DNA of 64,000 nt from an uncultured Acetatifactor sp. (GCA_947625255.1 CANQNT010000010.1:55672-119671), one strand, 5' to 3'. Shown: positions 39,058 to 49,454, counted from the stretch's first letter. The notes: generated from the sequence alone by a model not told the origin. Translations and numbers: made by a program.

Positions 39058-42000
39058 ATGCAGGCATTACTTGCTCCGCTTCGGGAGCTGGCGGAATTTG
39101 GGGAGATGAAAGAGGCGATACGGAAAAAGAAAACTCCGGTAGCCGTGACAGGCTGCGTGGATTCCCAGAAGCTTCATTTGATTTTCGGGTTGTCCGAGGG
39201 ACTGAAAATCAAGGTGATCGTGACCTATAGCGACCTGCGTGCCAGAGAACTCTATGAGGAATATCGCTTTTATGACCATAACACCCTGCTTTATCCGGCC
39301 AAAGACTTGATTTTCTTTCAGGCGGACATCCATGGCAACCAGATCACCAAAGAACGGGTGCGGACGCTGCGTCGTCTGAATGAGGGGAAACCTCTGACCA
39401 TTGTGACTACTTATGCGGCGCTGATGACGCCTCAGGTGACCTGGGACGAAAAGGACGTGATTCGCTTAGAGCGGGGCGGAGAGCTGGAAGTGCGCGGTCT
39501 GGCCGGGAAATTGGTGGACATGGGGTATGAAAAATGCTATCAGGTGGAGAATCCGGGACAATTTTCCATTCGCGGCGGTATTGTGGATATTTTTGACCTG
39601 ACAGAGGAAAACCCGGTTCGAATCGAACTGTGGGGTGACGAAGTGGATTCCATCCGTTCCTTCGATATTTTAAGCCAGAGATCCATTGAAAAACTGGAGA
39701 GTTTCAGCATCTACCCTGCCACGGAGTTTGTGCTTTCCGGTGAACGGATTCAAAAGGGATTGTCCAGGATAGAACAGGAGGCCGTCCGGCAGGAGAAGGT
39801 TTTTCGGGATTCCAATCTGCCTGAAGAGGCACATCGGATTGTGACCCAGGTACGGGAGTTAAAGGAGCAGCTTTTGGAGCTGCGTTCCGCCGCCAATCTG
39901 GAGAGCTATATCCGGTATTTTTATGAGGATACCGTGACATTGCCTCAGATGCTTACGGAAATGGAAGAACGGCTGGCGTTTTTTCTGGAAGAGCCTGCCC
40001 GGATTCAGGAGCATGCGGGTGCGGTGGAACTGGAGTTTCGGGAGAGTATGGAGCAAAGGGTGCGCAAGGGCTATCTTCTGCCGGGACAGATGAACGTCCT
40101 TTACAGCGCGGAGCAGGTGGCGGCGAAGCTGCTTGGGGCCCCGGTCATATTGCTTTCCACCATGGAGGCGAAAAGCTCGCTTTTCCGGGCGGAGAAGCGT
40201 TTTGACCTGGATTCCCGCAGTATTGCGTCCTATCATAACAGTTTTGAAGCGCTTGTCCGGGACTTGAAGCTTTATAAAAGAAAGGGCTGCCGGGTGCTGT
40301 TGTTGTCCGGCTCCCGTACCCGCGCCAGACGATTGGCGGAAGATTTAAGAGACAACGAGTTGTCCGCCGTTTACTCCGAGGACCCTTACAGGGAGGTTCA
40401 GCCCGGCGAGGTGCTGACCTACTATGGCCATGTGAATAAGGGGTTTGAATATCCGTTTCTGAAATTCGTGGTCATTGCGGAATCGGACATTTTCGGAGGA
40501 GAGAAAAAAAAGAAAAAGCGCCGGAAGTTCAATGATGGCACTAAAATCAATGACTTTAACGAACTGCGGGTAGGGGACTATGTGGTACACGAGAGCCATG
40601 GCCTGGGCATTTATAAGGGCATTGAAAAGGTGGAAATGGAGGGAGTGACCAAGGATTATCTCAAGATCGAGTACCGGAATGGAGGAAATCTCTATGTCCT
40701 GGCCACCGGTTTGGATGTGATCCAGAAGTACGCTTCCGCGGATGCCGCCAAGACGCCCAAGCTCAATAAACTGGGCGGCAGGGAATGGGAGAAGACCAAG
40801 ACCCGGGTGCGCGGCGCGGTGAACGAGGTGGCCAGGGATCTGGTGGAGCTGTATGCCAAACGACAGCAGTCCGAGGGCTACCAGTACGGGCCGGACACGG
40901 TCTGGCAGAGGGAATTCGAGGAGATGTTTCCTTTTGAGGAAACCGAGGATCAGATCGCGGCCATTCAGGACACCAAGGCGGATATGCAGAGCAGGAAAAT
41001 CATGGATCGGCTGATCTGCGGGGACGTGGGCTATGGGAAGACGGAGATCGCCATCCGGGCGGCTTTCAAGGCGGTGCAGGAAGGAAAGCAGGTCGTGTAT
41101 CTGGTGCCCACCACCATTTTGGCCCAGCAGCATTATACCACCTTTGTCCAGCGGATGAAGGATTTCCCAGTGCGGGTGGATCTGATGAGCCGCTTCCGGA
41201 CGGCGGCCGAACAGAGAAAGACGATCGCGGATCTGCAGAAGGGGTTCGTGGATATCGTCATTGGTACTCACCGGGTATTGTCGGATGATATGAAGTATAA
41301 GGACTTAGGGCTGCTGATCATTGACGAGGAGCAGCGGTTCGGTGTTGCTCATAAAGAAAAAATCAAGAAGTTAAAAGAAAACGTGGATGTGTTGACCTTG
41401 ACTGCCACGCCGATTCCCCGTACCTTGCACATGAGTCTGGTGGGGATCCGGGACATGAGCGTTTTGGAGGAAGCGCCTGGTGACAGGCATCCCATCCAGA
41501 CCTATGTGATGGAATACAACGAGGAAATGGTCCGGGAGGCCATTGTCCGGGAGCTGGCCCGGGACGGGCAGGTTTACTATGTCTATAATCGTGTGAACAA
41601 TATTGCGGATGTGACGGCTTCCATTTCCCGTCTGGTGCCGGAGGCCACTGTGGCTTTCGCCCATGGGCAGATGAAAGAAAGCGAGCTGGAGCGCATTATG
41701 TATGATTTCATTAACCGGGAAATCGATGTGCTGGTTTCCACCACAATCATTGAAACGGGACTGGATATTTCCAATGTGAACACCATGATCATCCATGATT
41801 CGGACCAAATGGGACTTTCCCAGCTCTATCAGCTCAGGGGACGAGTGGGCCGTTCCAACCGCAATGCTTACGCGTTTCTTATGTACAAGCGAGACAAAAT
41901 GCTCAAGGAAGTGGCGGAAAAACGGTTAGCGGCCATTCGGGAATTCACGGATCTGGGCAGTGGCTTCAAGATTGCCATGCGGGATTTGGAGATCCGGGGG

Positions 42001-42600
42001 GCGGGCAATCTTTTGGGCATGAACCAGCACGGGCATATGGAAGCGGTAGGCTATGACCTATACTGTAAGATGCTGAACGAGGCGGTCAAAAATCTAAAGG
42101 GTGAGTCCGTGTCGCTGCAGGATTTTGACACGACGGTGGATTTGGACGTGGACGCTTTTATCCCATCGGAATACATTGTCAATGAGGTGCAGAAGCTGGA
42201 TATTTATAAACGTATTGCCGGAATTGAAAGCGAAAAGGAGAGGGATGATATGCGGGACGAGCTTCTGGATCGCTTCGGGGCGATTCCCCGCTCCGTGGAC
42301 AATCTTCTGCGTATTTCCCTGATTCGGGTCAGCGCCCATGAGATGTACCTGACTGAGGTTAAGGGAAAGAATGAGAGGATCACGCTGCAGTTTAAGGCGG
42401 ACGCGGCCATTGATCCTGCGGGAATTCCCGGTCTTTTGCGCTACTTTGGGAACGATTTGAAATTTACCGCCTATGGAGTTCCCTTTTTTACCTACCGTTA
42501 CCGCAAGACGGGGTTGGTGGAAAAGGATGAGGAAACGATTCTGGTGCTGACGGAAAGACTGCTGCAGGAGATGAAGAAGCAGATTGGGGTGCTGGGGTAG
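39058..42600 (+). CDS. mfd: Transcription-repair coupling factor
   Basis: 1180 residues. Removes RNA polymerase stalled at DNA damage and recruits UvrA. AAGGAGG ends at 39051, so ATG 39058 is preferred to ATG 39052. The UvrB-homology part is N-terminal, the polymerase-interaction domain lies near residues 490-560 ([20 protein letters not shown]), and the helicase carries [45 protein letters not shown] and the RecG-like TRG end ([19 protein letters not shown]). A C-terminal TRCF domain completes it. No truncation. Confidence 0.97.
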   Translation: MQALLAPLRELAEFGEMKEAIRKKKTPVAVTGCVDSQKLHLIFGLSEGLKIKVIVTYSDLRARELYEEYRFYDHNTLLYPAKDLIFFQADIHGNQITKERVRTLRRLNEGKPLTIVTTYAALMTPQVTWDEKDVIRLERGGELEVRGLAGKLVDMGYEKCYQVENPGQFSIRGGIVDIFDLTEENPVRIELWGDEVDSIRSFDILSQRSIEKLESFSIYPATEFVLSGERIQKGLSRIEQEAVRQEKVFRDSNLPEEAHRIVTQVRELKEQLLELRSAANLESYIRYFYEDTVTLPQMLTEMEERLAFFLEEPARIQEHAGAVELEFRESMEQRVRKGYLLPGQMNVLYSAEQVAAKLLGAPVILLSTMEAKSSLFRAEKRFDLDSRSIASYHNSFEALVRDLKLYKRKGCRVLLLSGSRTRARRLAEDLRDNELSAVYSEDPYREVQPGEVLTYYGHVNKGFEYPFLKFVVIAESDIFGGEKKKKKRRKFNDGTKINDFNELRVGDYVVHESHGLGIYKGIEKVEMEGVTKDYLKIEYRNGGNLYVLATGLDVIQKYASADAAKTPKLNKLGGREWEKTKTRVRGAVNEVARDLVELYAKRQQSEGYQYGPDTVWQREFEEMFPFEETEDQIAAIQDTKADMQSRKIMDRLICGDVGYGKTEIAIRAAFKAVQEGKQVVYLVPTTILAQQHYTTFVQRMKDFPVRVDLMSRFRTAAEQRKTIADLQKGFVDIVIGTHRVLSDDMKYKDLGLLIIDEEQRFGVAHKEKIKKLKENVDVLTLTATPIPRTLHMSLVGIRDMSVLEEAPGDRHPIQTYVMEYNEEMVREAIVRELARDGQVYYVYNRVNNIADVTASISRLVPEATVAFAHGQMKESELERIMYDFINREIDVLVSTTIIETGLDISNVNTMIIHDSDQMGLSQLYQLRGRVGRSNRNAYAFLMYKRDKMLKEVAEKRLAAIREFTDLGSGFKIAMRDLEIRGAGNLLGMNQHGHMEAVGYDLYCKMLNEAVKNLKGESVSLQDFDTTVDLDVDAFIPSEYIVNEVQKLDIYKRIAGIESEKERDDMRDELLDRFGAIPRSVDNLLRISLIRVSAHEMYLTEVKGKNERITLQFKADAAIDPAGIPGLLRYFGNDLKFTAYGVPFFTYRYRKTGLVEKDEETILVLTERLLQEMKKQIGVLG

Positions 42601-42723
42601 TTTTGATGTTCGGAGGGATTGGCAAGGGGGACGCCCTGCCGGTTCCGGGCTGGCTGTTGGCAGGCGTTTGAACGGTAAGACTGGCTGATTAAGTATTTTA
42701 TGCGTATTTTATGGGGAAGGGCT

Positions 42724-42751
42724 TTGAATTTTCGGATGTTTGTGGTACAAT
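42724..42751 (+). promoter_or_regulatory. Promoter of the xpaC-telA pair
   Basis: TTGAAT (42724-42729), 16 bases, TACAAT (42746-42751). It lies in the 270-base gap after mfd and gives a leader of about 110 bases. Confidence 0.6.
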
Positions 42752-42871
42752 GTAAAGAAGTAATGTTGTGGTTGGCACCGCTAATGAGGGGATGATGAGA
42801 GGGCATTCTTTTGTCGGGCAGGTGGCGGTGTGGATTGAAATATTGTTACGGGTGTTGGGAATTGAGGAAAA

Positions 42872-44431
42872 ATGAGTGTGGATAATTGGAATAAGATAGG
42901 AAATGAATTGAGAGATGCCGTGACGGATTCCCTGCAAACGGGGGATTTCAGTCAGTTGGGCGATGTGCTTTCCGGTACGGTGAATTCGGCGGTGGCGGAG
43001 GCAAAGAGACAAATTAACCAGGTCAGGGAAGCTTATTCCGCTGGACAAGCCAATCAGTATCGCACGGGTGGGAATGATTCTCGTGGCGGCGCGGGTTCCC
43101 AGGGCGGCGCAGGGGGATCTGGGGGCGTAGGTTCCCGGGGCGGCGCAGGGGGATCTGGGGGCGTAGGTTCCTGGGGCGGCGCAGGGGGATCTGGCGGCGC
43201 GGGTTCCCAGGGCGGCGCGGGGGGATCTGGCGGCGTAGGTTCCCAGGGCGGCGCGGGAGCGGGAAATAACAATAAAGCGTGGCAGGGAGCGTACGCGCAG
43301 AAAACCCATACGGGAAAGAGAGGAGGCGCGTCCGTACATAGTTCTTCTGGAACGGGTGCGGTTCCGGTTCCCAAGGCTCGGATCAAGATGAATGAGGTGG
43401 GCAATGTTTCCAGCGTGCTTTACATGGCTTTCGGAGGAATCGGGGTCGGAATCACTACCATTGCCCTCTTGGCGTTGTTGTTTTTGGCGGGGGGCTTGTC
43501 GTCTGCGTCTGGGATTACGGGTGTTCTCTTGTTGGTGTTTGCCTTAATGATACACGGCGGCTGCAGGCAGAGAGACCGTTTGAGTCGTGCCAGACGTTAT
43601 GTGAAGCTGTGCGGGAATAACCGGTATATCAATATTGAGGATTTGGCGCTTCATACGGGCAAGAGTGAGAGGTATGTCCTGAAGGATGTAAAGAAGATGC
43701 TGAAGCTGGGGATATTTCCGGAGGGGCATTTGGATCAGGACAAGGCTTGTCTGATGTTGGACGATGCCACTTACCGTGAATATTTGTTGATTATGAAAGA
43801 ACGTAAGGCCCGGGAAATGGAAGAAAAGGTGGCCAGGATGCAGGCCAGGCAGGCCGGTCAGGGCGCCGGAGTTTCCGTGGAGGAGGCGGATGAACAGGAG
43901 CAAAAGGCTTCTTCTCCCTGGAAGGATGTGGCGCAGGATATTAAGGCCAGAACCAGGGATAAGAAAGAGGCGGAACCGATGAGTCCGGAGCTTGCCGCGA
44001 TGGTTCAGGAAGGCCAGGAATATATTCGCAGGCTGCGGGATATGAATGACAATATCGAGGGAGAAGTCATTTCCGCCAAGCTGTTTCGGCTGGAAAATCT
44101 GCTGAAAGAGATTTTTGACCGGGTGAAGGAGCATCCGGAACAGATGCCCCAGATGCAGAAGTTCATGAATTATTATCTTCCCACCACATTGAAGCTGGTG
44201 GAGGCCTATGAGGATTTTGACAGTGTCAGTGCTCCGGGAGAGGATATTCTGGAAGCGAAGAGTGAGATTGAGAAGACCTTGGACACGATCAACCAGGCTT
44301 TTGCGGAATTGTTAAACAGACTTTTCCGTGATTCCGCGTTTGATGCCACTACGGATGCCCAGGTACTGCAGACCATGCTGGCCAAGGAAGGACTGACCAG
44401 GAATCGGGACTTTGAAACGGTACCCAGGTGA
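42872..44431 (+). CDS. XpaC-family membrane protein with Gly-rich repeat region
   Basis: 519 residues. Members of the XpaC (5-bromo-4-chloroindolyl phosphate hydrolysis) family usually sit beside telA. Layout: short amphipathic N-terminus, a Gly/Ser tandem-repeat region (about 70-130), two membrane helices (about 180-225, VGNVSSVLYMAFGGIGVG onward), then a winged-helix-like segment IEDLALHTGKSERYVLKDVKKML and a long helical cytoplasmic C-terminus. The catalytic meaning of the family name is doubtful; a role with TelA at the cell envelope is inferred from pairing. The gene ends 50 bases before telA. Confidence 0.8.
   Translation: MSVDNWNKIGNELRDAVTDSLQTGDFSQLGDVLSGTVNSAVAEAKRQINQVREAYSAGQANQYRTGGNDSRGGAGSQGGAGGSGGVGSRGGAGGSGGVGSWGGAGGSGGAGSQGGAGGSGGVGSQGGAGAGNNNKAWQGAYAQKTHTGKRGGASVHSSSGTGAVPVPKARIKMNEVGNVSSVLYMAFGGIGVGITTIALLALLFLAGGLSSASGITGVLLLVFALMIHGGCRQRDRLSRARRYVKLCGNNRYINIEDLALHTGKSERYVLKDVKKMLKLGIFPEGHLDQDKACLMLDDATYREYLLIMKERKAREMEEKVARMQARQAGQGAGVSVEEADEQEQKASSPWKDVAQDIKARTRDKKEAEPMSPELAAMVQEGQEYIRRLRDMNDNIEGEVISAKLFRLENLLKEIFDRVKEHPEQMPQMQKFMNYYLPTTLKLVEAYEDFDSVSAPGEDILEAKSEIEKTLDTINQAFAELLNRLFRDSAFDATTDAQVLQTMLAKEGLTRNRDFETVPR
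43094..43260 (+). repeat. 36-bp in-frame tandem repeat (four full copies plus a part)
   Basis: Units begin at 43094, 43130, 43166, 43202 and (partial) 43238. Each encodes GS(Q/R/W)GGAGGSGG(V/A). Copies differ at a few bases, so the array has existed long enough to diverge; length variation between strains is likely. Confidence 0.92.
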
Positions 44432-44480
44432 ATGGAACCCGGAATTTTCAGATAGAATCAGGATGCAGGAGGAAAATGAA

Positions 44481-45641
44481 ATGAGCAAGGATTTGGATGA
44501 AATGTTGCAGGAGGCCCCCATGCTGACCTTTGAGCCTTTTCCCGGCGAAGAGCCCAAGGTACCGGCCAGGACGGAATCCGCGGCAGTGGCGGAACCGGAG
44601 GTCATGAAAGTGGAACTGAGTCCCGCGGAACAGAAAATGGTGGATGATTTCGCGGCGCAGATCGACTTGCGCAATACCCAGATGATTCTGCAGTACGGCG
44701 CGGGCAGCCAGAAGAAAATCGCGGATTTCTCCGAGACGGCGTTGAATAACGTGCGTACTAAGGATATGGGCGAGGTCGGAGAGATGCTGACCCAGGTAGT
44801 GGCGCAGCTCCGGGAATTTGACCAGGATGATGACGACAATAAGGGCTTGTTTGGCTTGTTCAAAAAGAACTCCAACAAGCTGGCCAATATGAAGGCAAAG
44901 TATGACAAGGCGGAAGTGAATGTGAACAGAATCAGCGAAGCCCTGGAGCAGCATCAGATCACCCTGTTAAAGGATGTGGCGATGCTGGACAAAATGTATG
45001 AGCTGAATTTGAACTATTTCAAGGAATTGTCCATGTATATTCTGGCCGGGAAGCAGAAGCTGGAGCAGGCGAAGAAAGTGGAGCTTCCGGAACTGTTGGA
45101 AAAGGCGAAGAGAAGCGGACTTCCTGAGGATACTCAGGCTGCCAAGGATTTCGCCGAGATGTGCAATCGTTTTGAAAAGAAGCTGTATGACCTGGATCTG
45201 ACCAGAACCATTTCCCTGCAGATGGCGCCTCAGATTCGCCTGATTCAGAGCAATGATACCACCATGTCTGACAAGATTCAGTCCACGCTGGTGAACACCA
45301 TCCCTCTTTGGAAGAGCCAGATGGTCATTGCCATTGGCCTGAACCATTCCACGGAGGCCGCCAGGGCGCAGCGCGCGGTGTCCGACATGACCAATGAGCT
45401 GCTGAAGAAGAATGCTGAGACCTTGAAGCTTGCCACCGTGGAGACCGCCAGGGAATCGGAGCGCGGCATTGTGGATATTGAGACGCTGCAGGCCACCAAC
45501 CAGACTCTGATCAGCACTCTGGACGAAGTGATGAAGATTCAGGAGGATGGCAGAGAGAAGCGTAAAAACGCGGAGATCGAGCTGCGCAGGATTGAAAATG
45601 AAATGCGTGAAAAACTGTTGTCCCTGAGTGCCCAGGCATAA
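44481..45641 (+). CDS. telA: TelA-family protein (toxic anion/tellurite resistance)
   Basis: 386 residues. AGGAGG at 44468-44473 sets ATG 44481 (MSKDLDEMLQEAP). Almost wholly helical and coiled-coil, with the family stretches FDQDDDDNKGLFGLFKK, LYDLDLTRTISLQMAPQIR and IPLWKSQMVIAIGLNHS. TelA proteins are linked to tellurite, nisin and cell-wall antibiotic tolerance, with unclear mechanism. It is co-transcribed with the XpaC-type gene upstream. The 3' end is followed within 15 bases by the ABC-exporter remnant. Confidence 0.9.
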   Translation: MSKDLDEMLQEAPMLTFEPFPGEEPKVPARTESAAVAEPEVMKVELSPAEQKMVDDFAAQIDLRNTQMILQYGAGSQKKIADFSETALNNVRTKDMGEVGEMLTQVVAQLREFDQDDDDNKGLFGLFKKNSNKLANMKAKYDKAEVNVNRISEALEQHQITLLKDVAMLDKMYELNLNYFKELSMYILAGKQKLEQAKKVELPELLEKAKRSGLPEDTQAAKDFAEMCNRFEKKLYDLDLTRTISLQMAPQIRLIQSNDTTMSDKIQSTLVNTIPLWKSQMVIAIGLNHSTEAARAQRAVSDMTNELLKKNAETLKLATVETARESERGIVDIETLQATNQTLISTLDEVMKIQEDGREKRKNAEIELRRIENEMREKLLSLSAQA

Positions 45642-45655
45642 GGACGAGATGATGG

Positions 45656-46126
45656 GACATTTTTTTACAAAGGGATATCGGAAGATCCGGGAAGCGTCAT
45701 GGTCTGGCGGATCAGGTCATGGAAAAATATCAGAAGATCCCATATTCCTGTTATGAGCAAAGGGAAGTTTTGACAGAGGCGGGCAGACAGCCCGGATCCT
45801 ATGCCATGGCCGGGGAATATTTTCGGTTCCTGGACAACAGGGAGGAGAAGCGGATCCCGGTGAGGGACGGCGCGGGCTGTCCCCAAGGGAAGTTTCGGGA
45901 CCAAAGGCCGATCTGTCTGGAAGATGTGAGTTTTTCTTATCCCAATGCGGAAAAACAGGCCGTGGAAAATGTGACCCTTACGATCCCCAGAGCGGGGGAC
46001 GAGGGAGGACTGGAAGATTTTCTGGACCGTTATCAGTTTCGGGACTTTCTGGCATCCATCGGCGGCAGAAGCTTTGACACGGTATCTGATTATACGCTTC
46101 GGGATCCGAAAGTCAGAATTTTATGA
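45656..46126 (+). pseudogene. Scrambled remnant of an ABC exporter
   Basis: Reading from the stop at 45650, the frame gives DIFLQRDIGRSGKRHGLADQ, like the segment between Q-loop and signature of an exporter ATPase (compare ADIGRVGERNRIREIL in the gene at 25761). It then passes to AGEYFRFLDNREEKRIPVRD and ICLEDVSFSYPNAEKQAVEN, which is the linker and first strand of an ATPase domain and should precede the first piece. Walker A, signature, Walker B and membrane domain are all missing. The last 45 residues match nothing recognised. An ATG at 45719 could still start a 135-residue product, but no function is likely. Confidence 0.6.
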
Positions 46127-46192
46127 AAAACAGCGATCGGAAGAAGCGGCGGAGATGGGAGTGAAGACATTAAAAATCTTCCTCACAAGCTT

Positions 46193-46222
46193 ACATAAAT
46201 TTTCCCCCATTTACAGATACTA
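46193..46222 (+). promoter_or_regulatory. Possible sigma-G promoter of spoVT
   Basis: ACATA (46193-46197), 18 bases, GATACTA (46216-46222) approximates the forespore sigma-G pattern (gHATR ... CATnHTA). spoVT is a sigma-G target in Bacillus. Two positions deviate. Confidence 0.4.
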
Positions 46223-46310
46223 TTTTCCATAGGTGGAAACTTATCCATGGAAAGGACTTAAGAAATGTCCAGAAAGAGAAATACAGCAGGAAAACGGAGG
46301 AAAATATATT

Positions 46311-46856
46311 ATGAAAGCGACTGGTATTGTACGAAGAATTGATGATCTTGGCCGAATCGTGATTCCCAAGGAGATTCGCAGGACTCTCCGGATCCGGGAG
46401 AGCGATCCGTTGGAAATCTTTACCGATCGAGAGGGCGAGATTATTTTAAAGAAATACTCTCCGATCGGGGAAATGAGCACTTTCGCCAAGCAGTACGCGG
46501 AGAGCCTGGCACAGGTTTCCGGACACACGGCCATGGTGGCGGACAGGGATCAGTTTATCGCCGTATCGGGCGGTTATAAAGGGTTATTGAATAAGTCCAT
46601 CAGCAAACAGTTGGAAGATAAGATCACCAACCGGGAGAGCGTGATGGCAGCCAGGGGAGACCGTGGTTTCATACCCGTATGCGAGGATGGCGGGGAGGAT
46701 TACCAGCATGAAGCGATTGCCCCGATCATCTGTGAAGGTGACGTGATCGGCGCGGTAGTGCTTCTGGAGGATGATAACAAAGGCCGGATGGGGGAAGTGG
46801 AGCAGAAGCTCATCCAGTCCGCGGCGGGATTCCTGGGAAGACAGATGGAGCAATAA
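46311..46856 (+). CDS. spoVT: Stage V sporulation protein T
   Basis: 181 residues. Forespore transcription regulator that tunes sigma-G genes. GGAGG 10 bases before ATG 46311 sets the start. The N-terminal AbrB-type swapped-hairpin DNA-binding domain is MKATGIVRRIDDLGRIVIPK with EIRRTLRIRESDPLEIF; a GAF-like domain follows (about 55-178) with AIAPIICEGDVIGAVVLLED. Full length, no defects. A strong terminator follows. Confidence 0.96.
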   Translation: MKATGIVRRIDDLGRIVIPKEIRRTLRIRESDPLEIFTDREGEIILKKYSPIGEMSTFAKQYAESLAQVSGHTAMVADRDQFIAVSGGYKGLLNKSISKQLEDKITNRESVMAARGDRGFIPVCEDGGEDYQHEAIAPIICEGDVIGAVVLLEDDNKGRMGEVEQKLIQSAAGFLGRQMEQ

Positions 46857-46879
46857 ATTTTATTTTTAAATATGCGGGG

Positions 46880-46930
46880 AAATGCCTTGTTTTCAAATAT
46901 CTGTGATATTTGAGGCAAGGCATTTTCGAT
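46880..46930 (+). terminator. Terminator after spoVT
   Basis: Outer stem AAATGCCTTG (46880-46889) with CAAGGCATTT (46916-46925) plus an inner stem CAAATAT / ATATTTG with loop CTGTG; T-rich sequence follows. The remaining gap to 47165 holds the fucosidase promoter and a GC-rich leader. Confidence 0.85.
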
Positions 46931-46964
46931 TTCTAATAAAAATATAAAATACCATTCCTCCCTC

Positions 46965-46993
46965 TGGAAATCACCTCCTTTTTGTGATAAAAT
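46965..46993 (+). promoter_or_regulatory. Promoter of the fucosidase gene
   Basis: TGGAAA (46965-46970), 17 bases, TAAAAT (46988-46993) with a TGA extension just before the -10. The leader of about 165 bases contains GC-rich complementary segments but no known riboswitch was recognised. Confidence 0.45.
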
Positions 46994-47164
46994 GTCCACA
47001 AAGAGAAGGCGTCTCTGAAAGCGTGAAGTGATTTCGAGGCTTTGCCCCTGACCGCAGTCACCGGGCAAAAATCGGCGGGCAGTGGTCCCCGAGCGGATGG
47101 TCAGCCCCTCCCGCGCGGCAAATTTGTTCCGCGGCAAAATCTTACAAGGAGAAATACATACAAT

Positions 47165-48574
47165 ATGGAGACTGAATTGAAAGAGCAAGAGCTTCCTCAG
47201 GAGAAGCAGCCGGAGCCCGATACGGAAATGATCGTCAATGGCGTACATAATTACAGTACCGAAAAGCATTATGTAAAGCCTGCGGACCGCAGAGTTTTAG
47301 CCAAGCTGGAATGGTTTCAGGACCAGAAGCTGGGGCTGATGATGCATTGGGGTCCCTATTCCCAGCTTGGCATCGTGGAGTCCTGGGCGCTCAGTGACGG
47401 CGACGCGGATTGGTCCAGGGACGGTATTGACTGGGAAATCACGGGAGAGGAATTGAAGAAAACCTATTTTGGCTTAAACAAAACATTTAATCCCGTTCGG
47501 TTTGAGCCGGAAAAATGGGCTGACCTGGCTAAGGAGGCCGGAATGCGGTACTTCCTTTTCACGACGAAGCATCATGACGGATTCTGTATGTATGACAGCC
47601 AGTATTCGGATTACAAGATTACCGCGCCTGACTGCCCTTTTCATACGCATAAATACGCGGATATTTGCGCCCATCTTTTTGAATCATTCCGTAAAAGGGG
47701 AATTGGAATTTCCGTTTATTTTTCCAAGGCGGACTGGCATGTTGACAGCTATTGGAAAGACGACACCCCCAGAGGAAAGTTCAAGTACAGAGGGCCGTCC
47801 TATCGCCCTTCGGAAAATCCAGAGGAATGGGAGCGGTTCGTGACCTTTACCCAGAACCAGATCAGAGAGCTGGCGACCAATTATGGCCGTATTGACGCCA
47901 TGTGGTTTGACGCGGGATGGGTGAGACCTGAAAACGGTCAGGATATCCGTCTTGGCGAGGTGATTGAGGAAGTGCGCAAGATTCAGCCCGGAATGCTTTG
48001 CGCGGACCGCACGGTGGGAGGGCCTTATGAAAATTATGTCACACCGGAGCAGTGCGTGCCGGAAGATTATTTGCCGATCCCCTGGGAAAGCTGCATTACC
48101 CTGGGCACCTCGTTCTCTTTCCGTTATGAGGATGACTACAAGTCTCCCAGAGATGTGATCAATCTTCTGGCGGATATTGTCGTAAAGGGCGGGAATTTGG
48201 CGATTAACGTGGGTCCTCAGCCCGATGGACGGATTCCGGCCGGCGCGATTAAGTCCTTGAAGGGCATTGGCGCCTGGATGAAAGAGTACGGCGACGCCAT
48301 CTATGGCACACGTGCCTGCGCGCCCTATAAGAAAGACGGAATCGGCTTTACCAAAAAGAAAGACACGGTTTATGCCATCCAGACCTTTGCCCGGGAGACG
48401 GATCCGGTATCCAGTATGGTTTGGATTCCCTATGAGGGAGAAGTAAACGAGATCATCGCCATGGGAGACGCGGAGGTTGAATCCTTTGTCAAGGAAGCGG
48501 ACGGTTATCGTGTACTGCTAAAGGAGAAGGTTTATGATAAGGCCCCTATAGCGAGGGTGTTTTGCCTGAAATAG
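47165..48574 (+). CDS. Alpha-L-fucosidase, GH29 family
   Basis: 469 residues. Retaining exo-hydrolase removing terminal L-fucose. The (beta/alpha)8 catalytic domain shows LMMHWGPYSQLG, the fucose-binding TTKHHDGF (about 133-140) and the nucleophile Asp249 in IDAMWFDAGW; the acid/base is not conserved by motif in GH29 and was not assigned. A short C-terminal beta domain follows. No signal peptide, so the substrate is probably imported. AAGGAG lies 14 bases before the only good ATG, an unusually long spacing. Confidence 0.92.
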   Translation: METELKEQELPQEKQPEPDTEMIVNGVHNYSTEKHYVKPADRRVLAKLEWFQDQKLGLMMHWGPYSQLGIVESWALSDGDADWSRDGIDWEITGEELKKTYFGLNKTFNPVRFEPEKWADLAKEAGMRYFLFTTKHHDGFCMYDSQYSDYKITAPDCPFHTHKYADICAHLFESFRKRGIGISVYFSKADWHVDSYWKDDTPRGKFKYRGPSYRPSENPEEWERFVTFTQNQIRELATNYGRIDAMWFDAGWVRPENGQDIRLGEVIEEVRKIQPGMLCADRTVGGPYENYVTPEQCVPEDYLPIPWESCITLGTSFSFRYEDDYKSPRDVINLLADIVVKGGNLAINVGPQPDGRIPAGAIKSLKGIGAWMKEYGDAIYGTRACAPYKKDGIGFTKKKDTVYAIQTFARETDPVSSMVWIPYEGEVNEIIAMGDAEVESFVKEADGYRVLLKEKVYDKAPIARVFCLK

Positions 48575-48649
48575 GAGAGTTGTCCGGGGCAGGGCTCCTG
48601 GAGCGGTAACTCTGTTAAGTGCGTTGATACATTTTCTGTTGGGTATTGC

Positions 48650-48678
48650 TTGCAAAGCATATGCGATTGGCATATAAT
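48650..48678 (+). promoter_or_regulatory. Promoter of the CmpB-type membrane protein gene
   Basis: TTGCAA (48650-48655), 17 bases, perfect TATAAT (48673-48678), 50 bases before the ATG. Confidence 0.75.
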
Positions 48679-48728
48679 AGTTATAGTTTTGCCGTGTGTT
48701 GTTTGGAAAATGAGGAGGTCAGGTAACA

Positions 48729-49454
48729 ATGCGTCTTTATTTGCGGGAAAGGGCAGAGGAGCGGCATCCTGGTTTGTTTGCATCGGAAAAGCGTCTCTAT
48801 AAAGGATTCCTCGTCAGGGGAGATGTCCTGAGGAACAAAAGTGTTTTGGCCTTGATCATGATTATGGCGACCATCTCCTTTTTAGGATTTGCCGTGGAGA
48901 ATATTTGGCTTTCCGTGACTAAGGGCTTTATTGATAACCGTAATATGCTGTTTCCTTTTTTGATTGGTTATGGATTCGCGATTATCGGTTTGTATTGGCT
49001 CTTTGGCACCCCCATGGATATTCACTTTCTCAGGAAAAAAATCGAACTGAAGAATGTCAGGCTGCAGATCCTGGTGTATTTCTTGCTGGTCATGGTCTAT
49101 GTTTCCGTCGGAGAGATTTTGCTTGGCAAATTGGTGGAGGTGACTTGTGAATTTGAGTGGTGGGATTATTCCCGGATTCCGCTTCATATCACACAGTACA
49201 CATCCATTCCCACCAGCATGGGCTTTGCGGCCATGATCGTGTTGTTTATGGCGAAGTTTTTTGAACCCTTGTATGCATGGTTCATGACCTGGGATGATAA
49301 GGTGTTAAGAGTCACCGCGATCACTTTGTTCGCGTTGATGATGGGAGACTTTATCCATAGCGCATATCTGATGTATACCACGAAGTCCATGCAGAGGCGT
49401 TGGAAAATCGATGTAGCGGATCATTTGCTTTATTGGCTTCTGCATCAGCATTGA
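48729..49454 (+). CDS. CmpB-type putative ABC transporter permease (PF06541-like)
   Basis: 241 residues with five or six membrane helices. GGAGG precedes the ATG. The family marks are FAVENIWLSVTKGFIDNRNM with PFLIGYGFAIIGLYW early on and CEFEWWDYSRIPL in the middle, a Trp-Asp-Tyr motif seen in these proteins. The transporter label is historical; no ATPase gene is adjacent and the function is unknown. The N-terminal 35 residues are soluble and charged. It has its own promoter and lies 16 bases before the GH28 gene. Confidence 0.72.
   Translation: MRLYLRERAEERHPGLFASEKRLYKGFLVRGDVLRNKSVLALIMIMATISFLGFAVENIWLSVTKGFIDNRNMLFPFLIGYGFAIIGLYWLFGTPMDIHFLRKKIELKNVRLQILVYFLLVMVYVSVGEILLGKLVEVTCEFEWWDYSRIPLHITQYTSIPTSMGFAAMIVLFMAKFFEPLYAWFMTWDDKVLRVTAITLFALMMGDFIHSAYLMYTTKSMQRRWKIDVADHLLYWLLHQH

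Noticed and set aside
40345..41271. 308-codon minus-strand frame opposite mfd
   Set aside because: Antisense shadow of a fully conserved gene.
42698..43404. Repetitive Pro/Ala/Arg-rich minus-strand frames opposite the Gly-rich repeat
   Set aside because: They are the complement of the 36-bp repeat in the XpaC-type gene and have no start signals.
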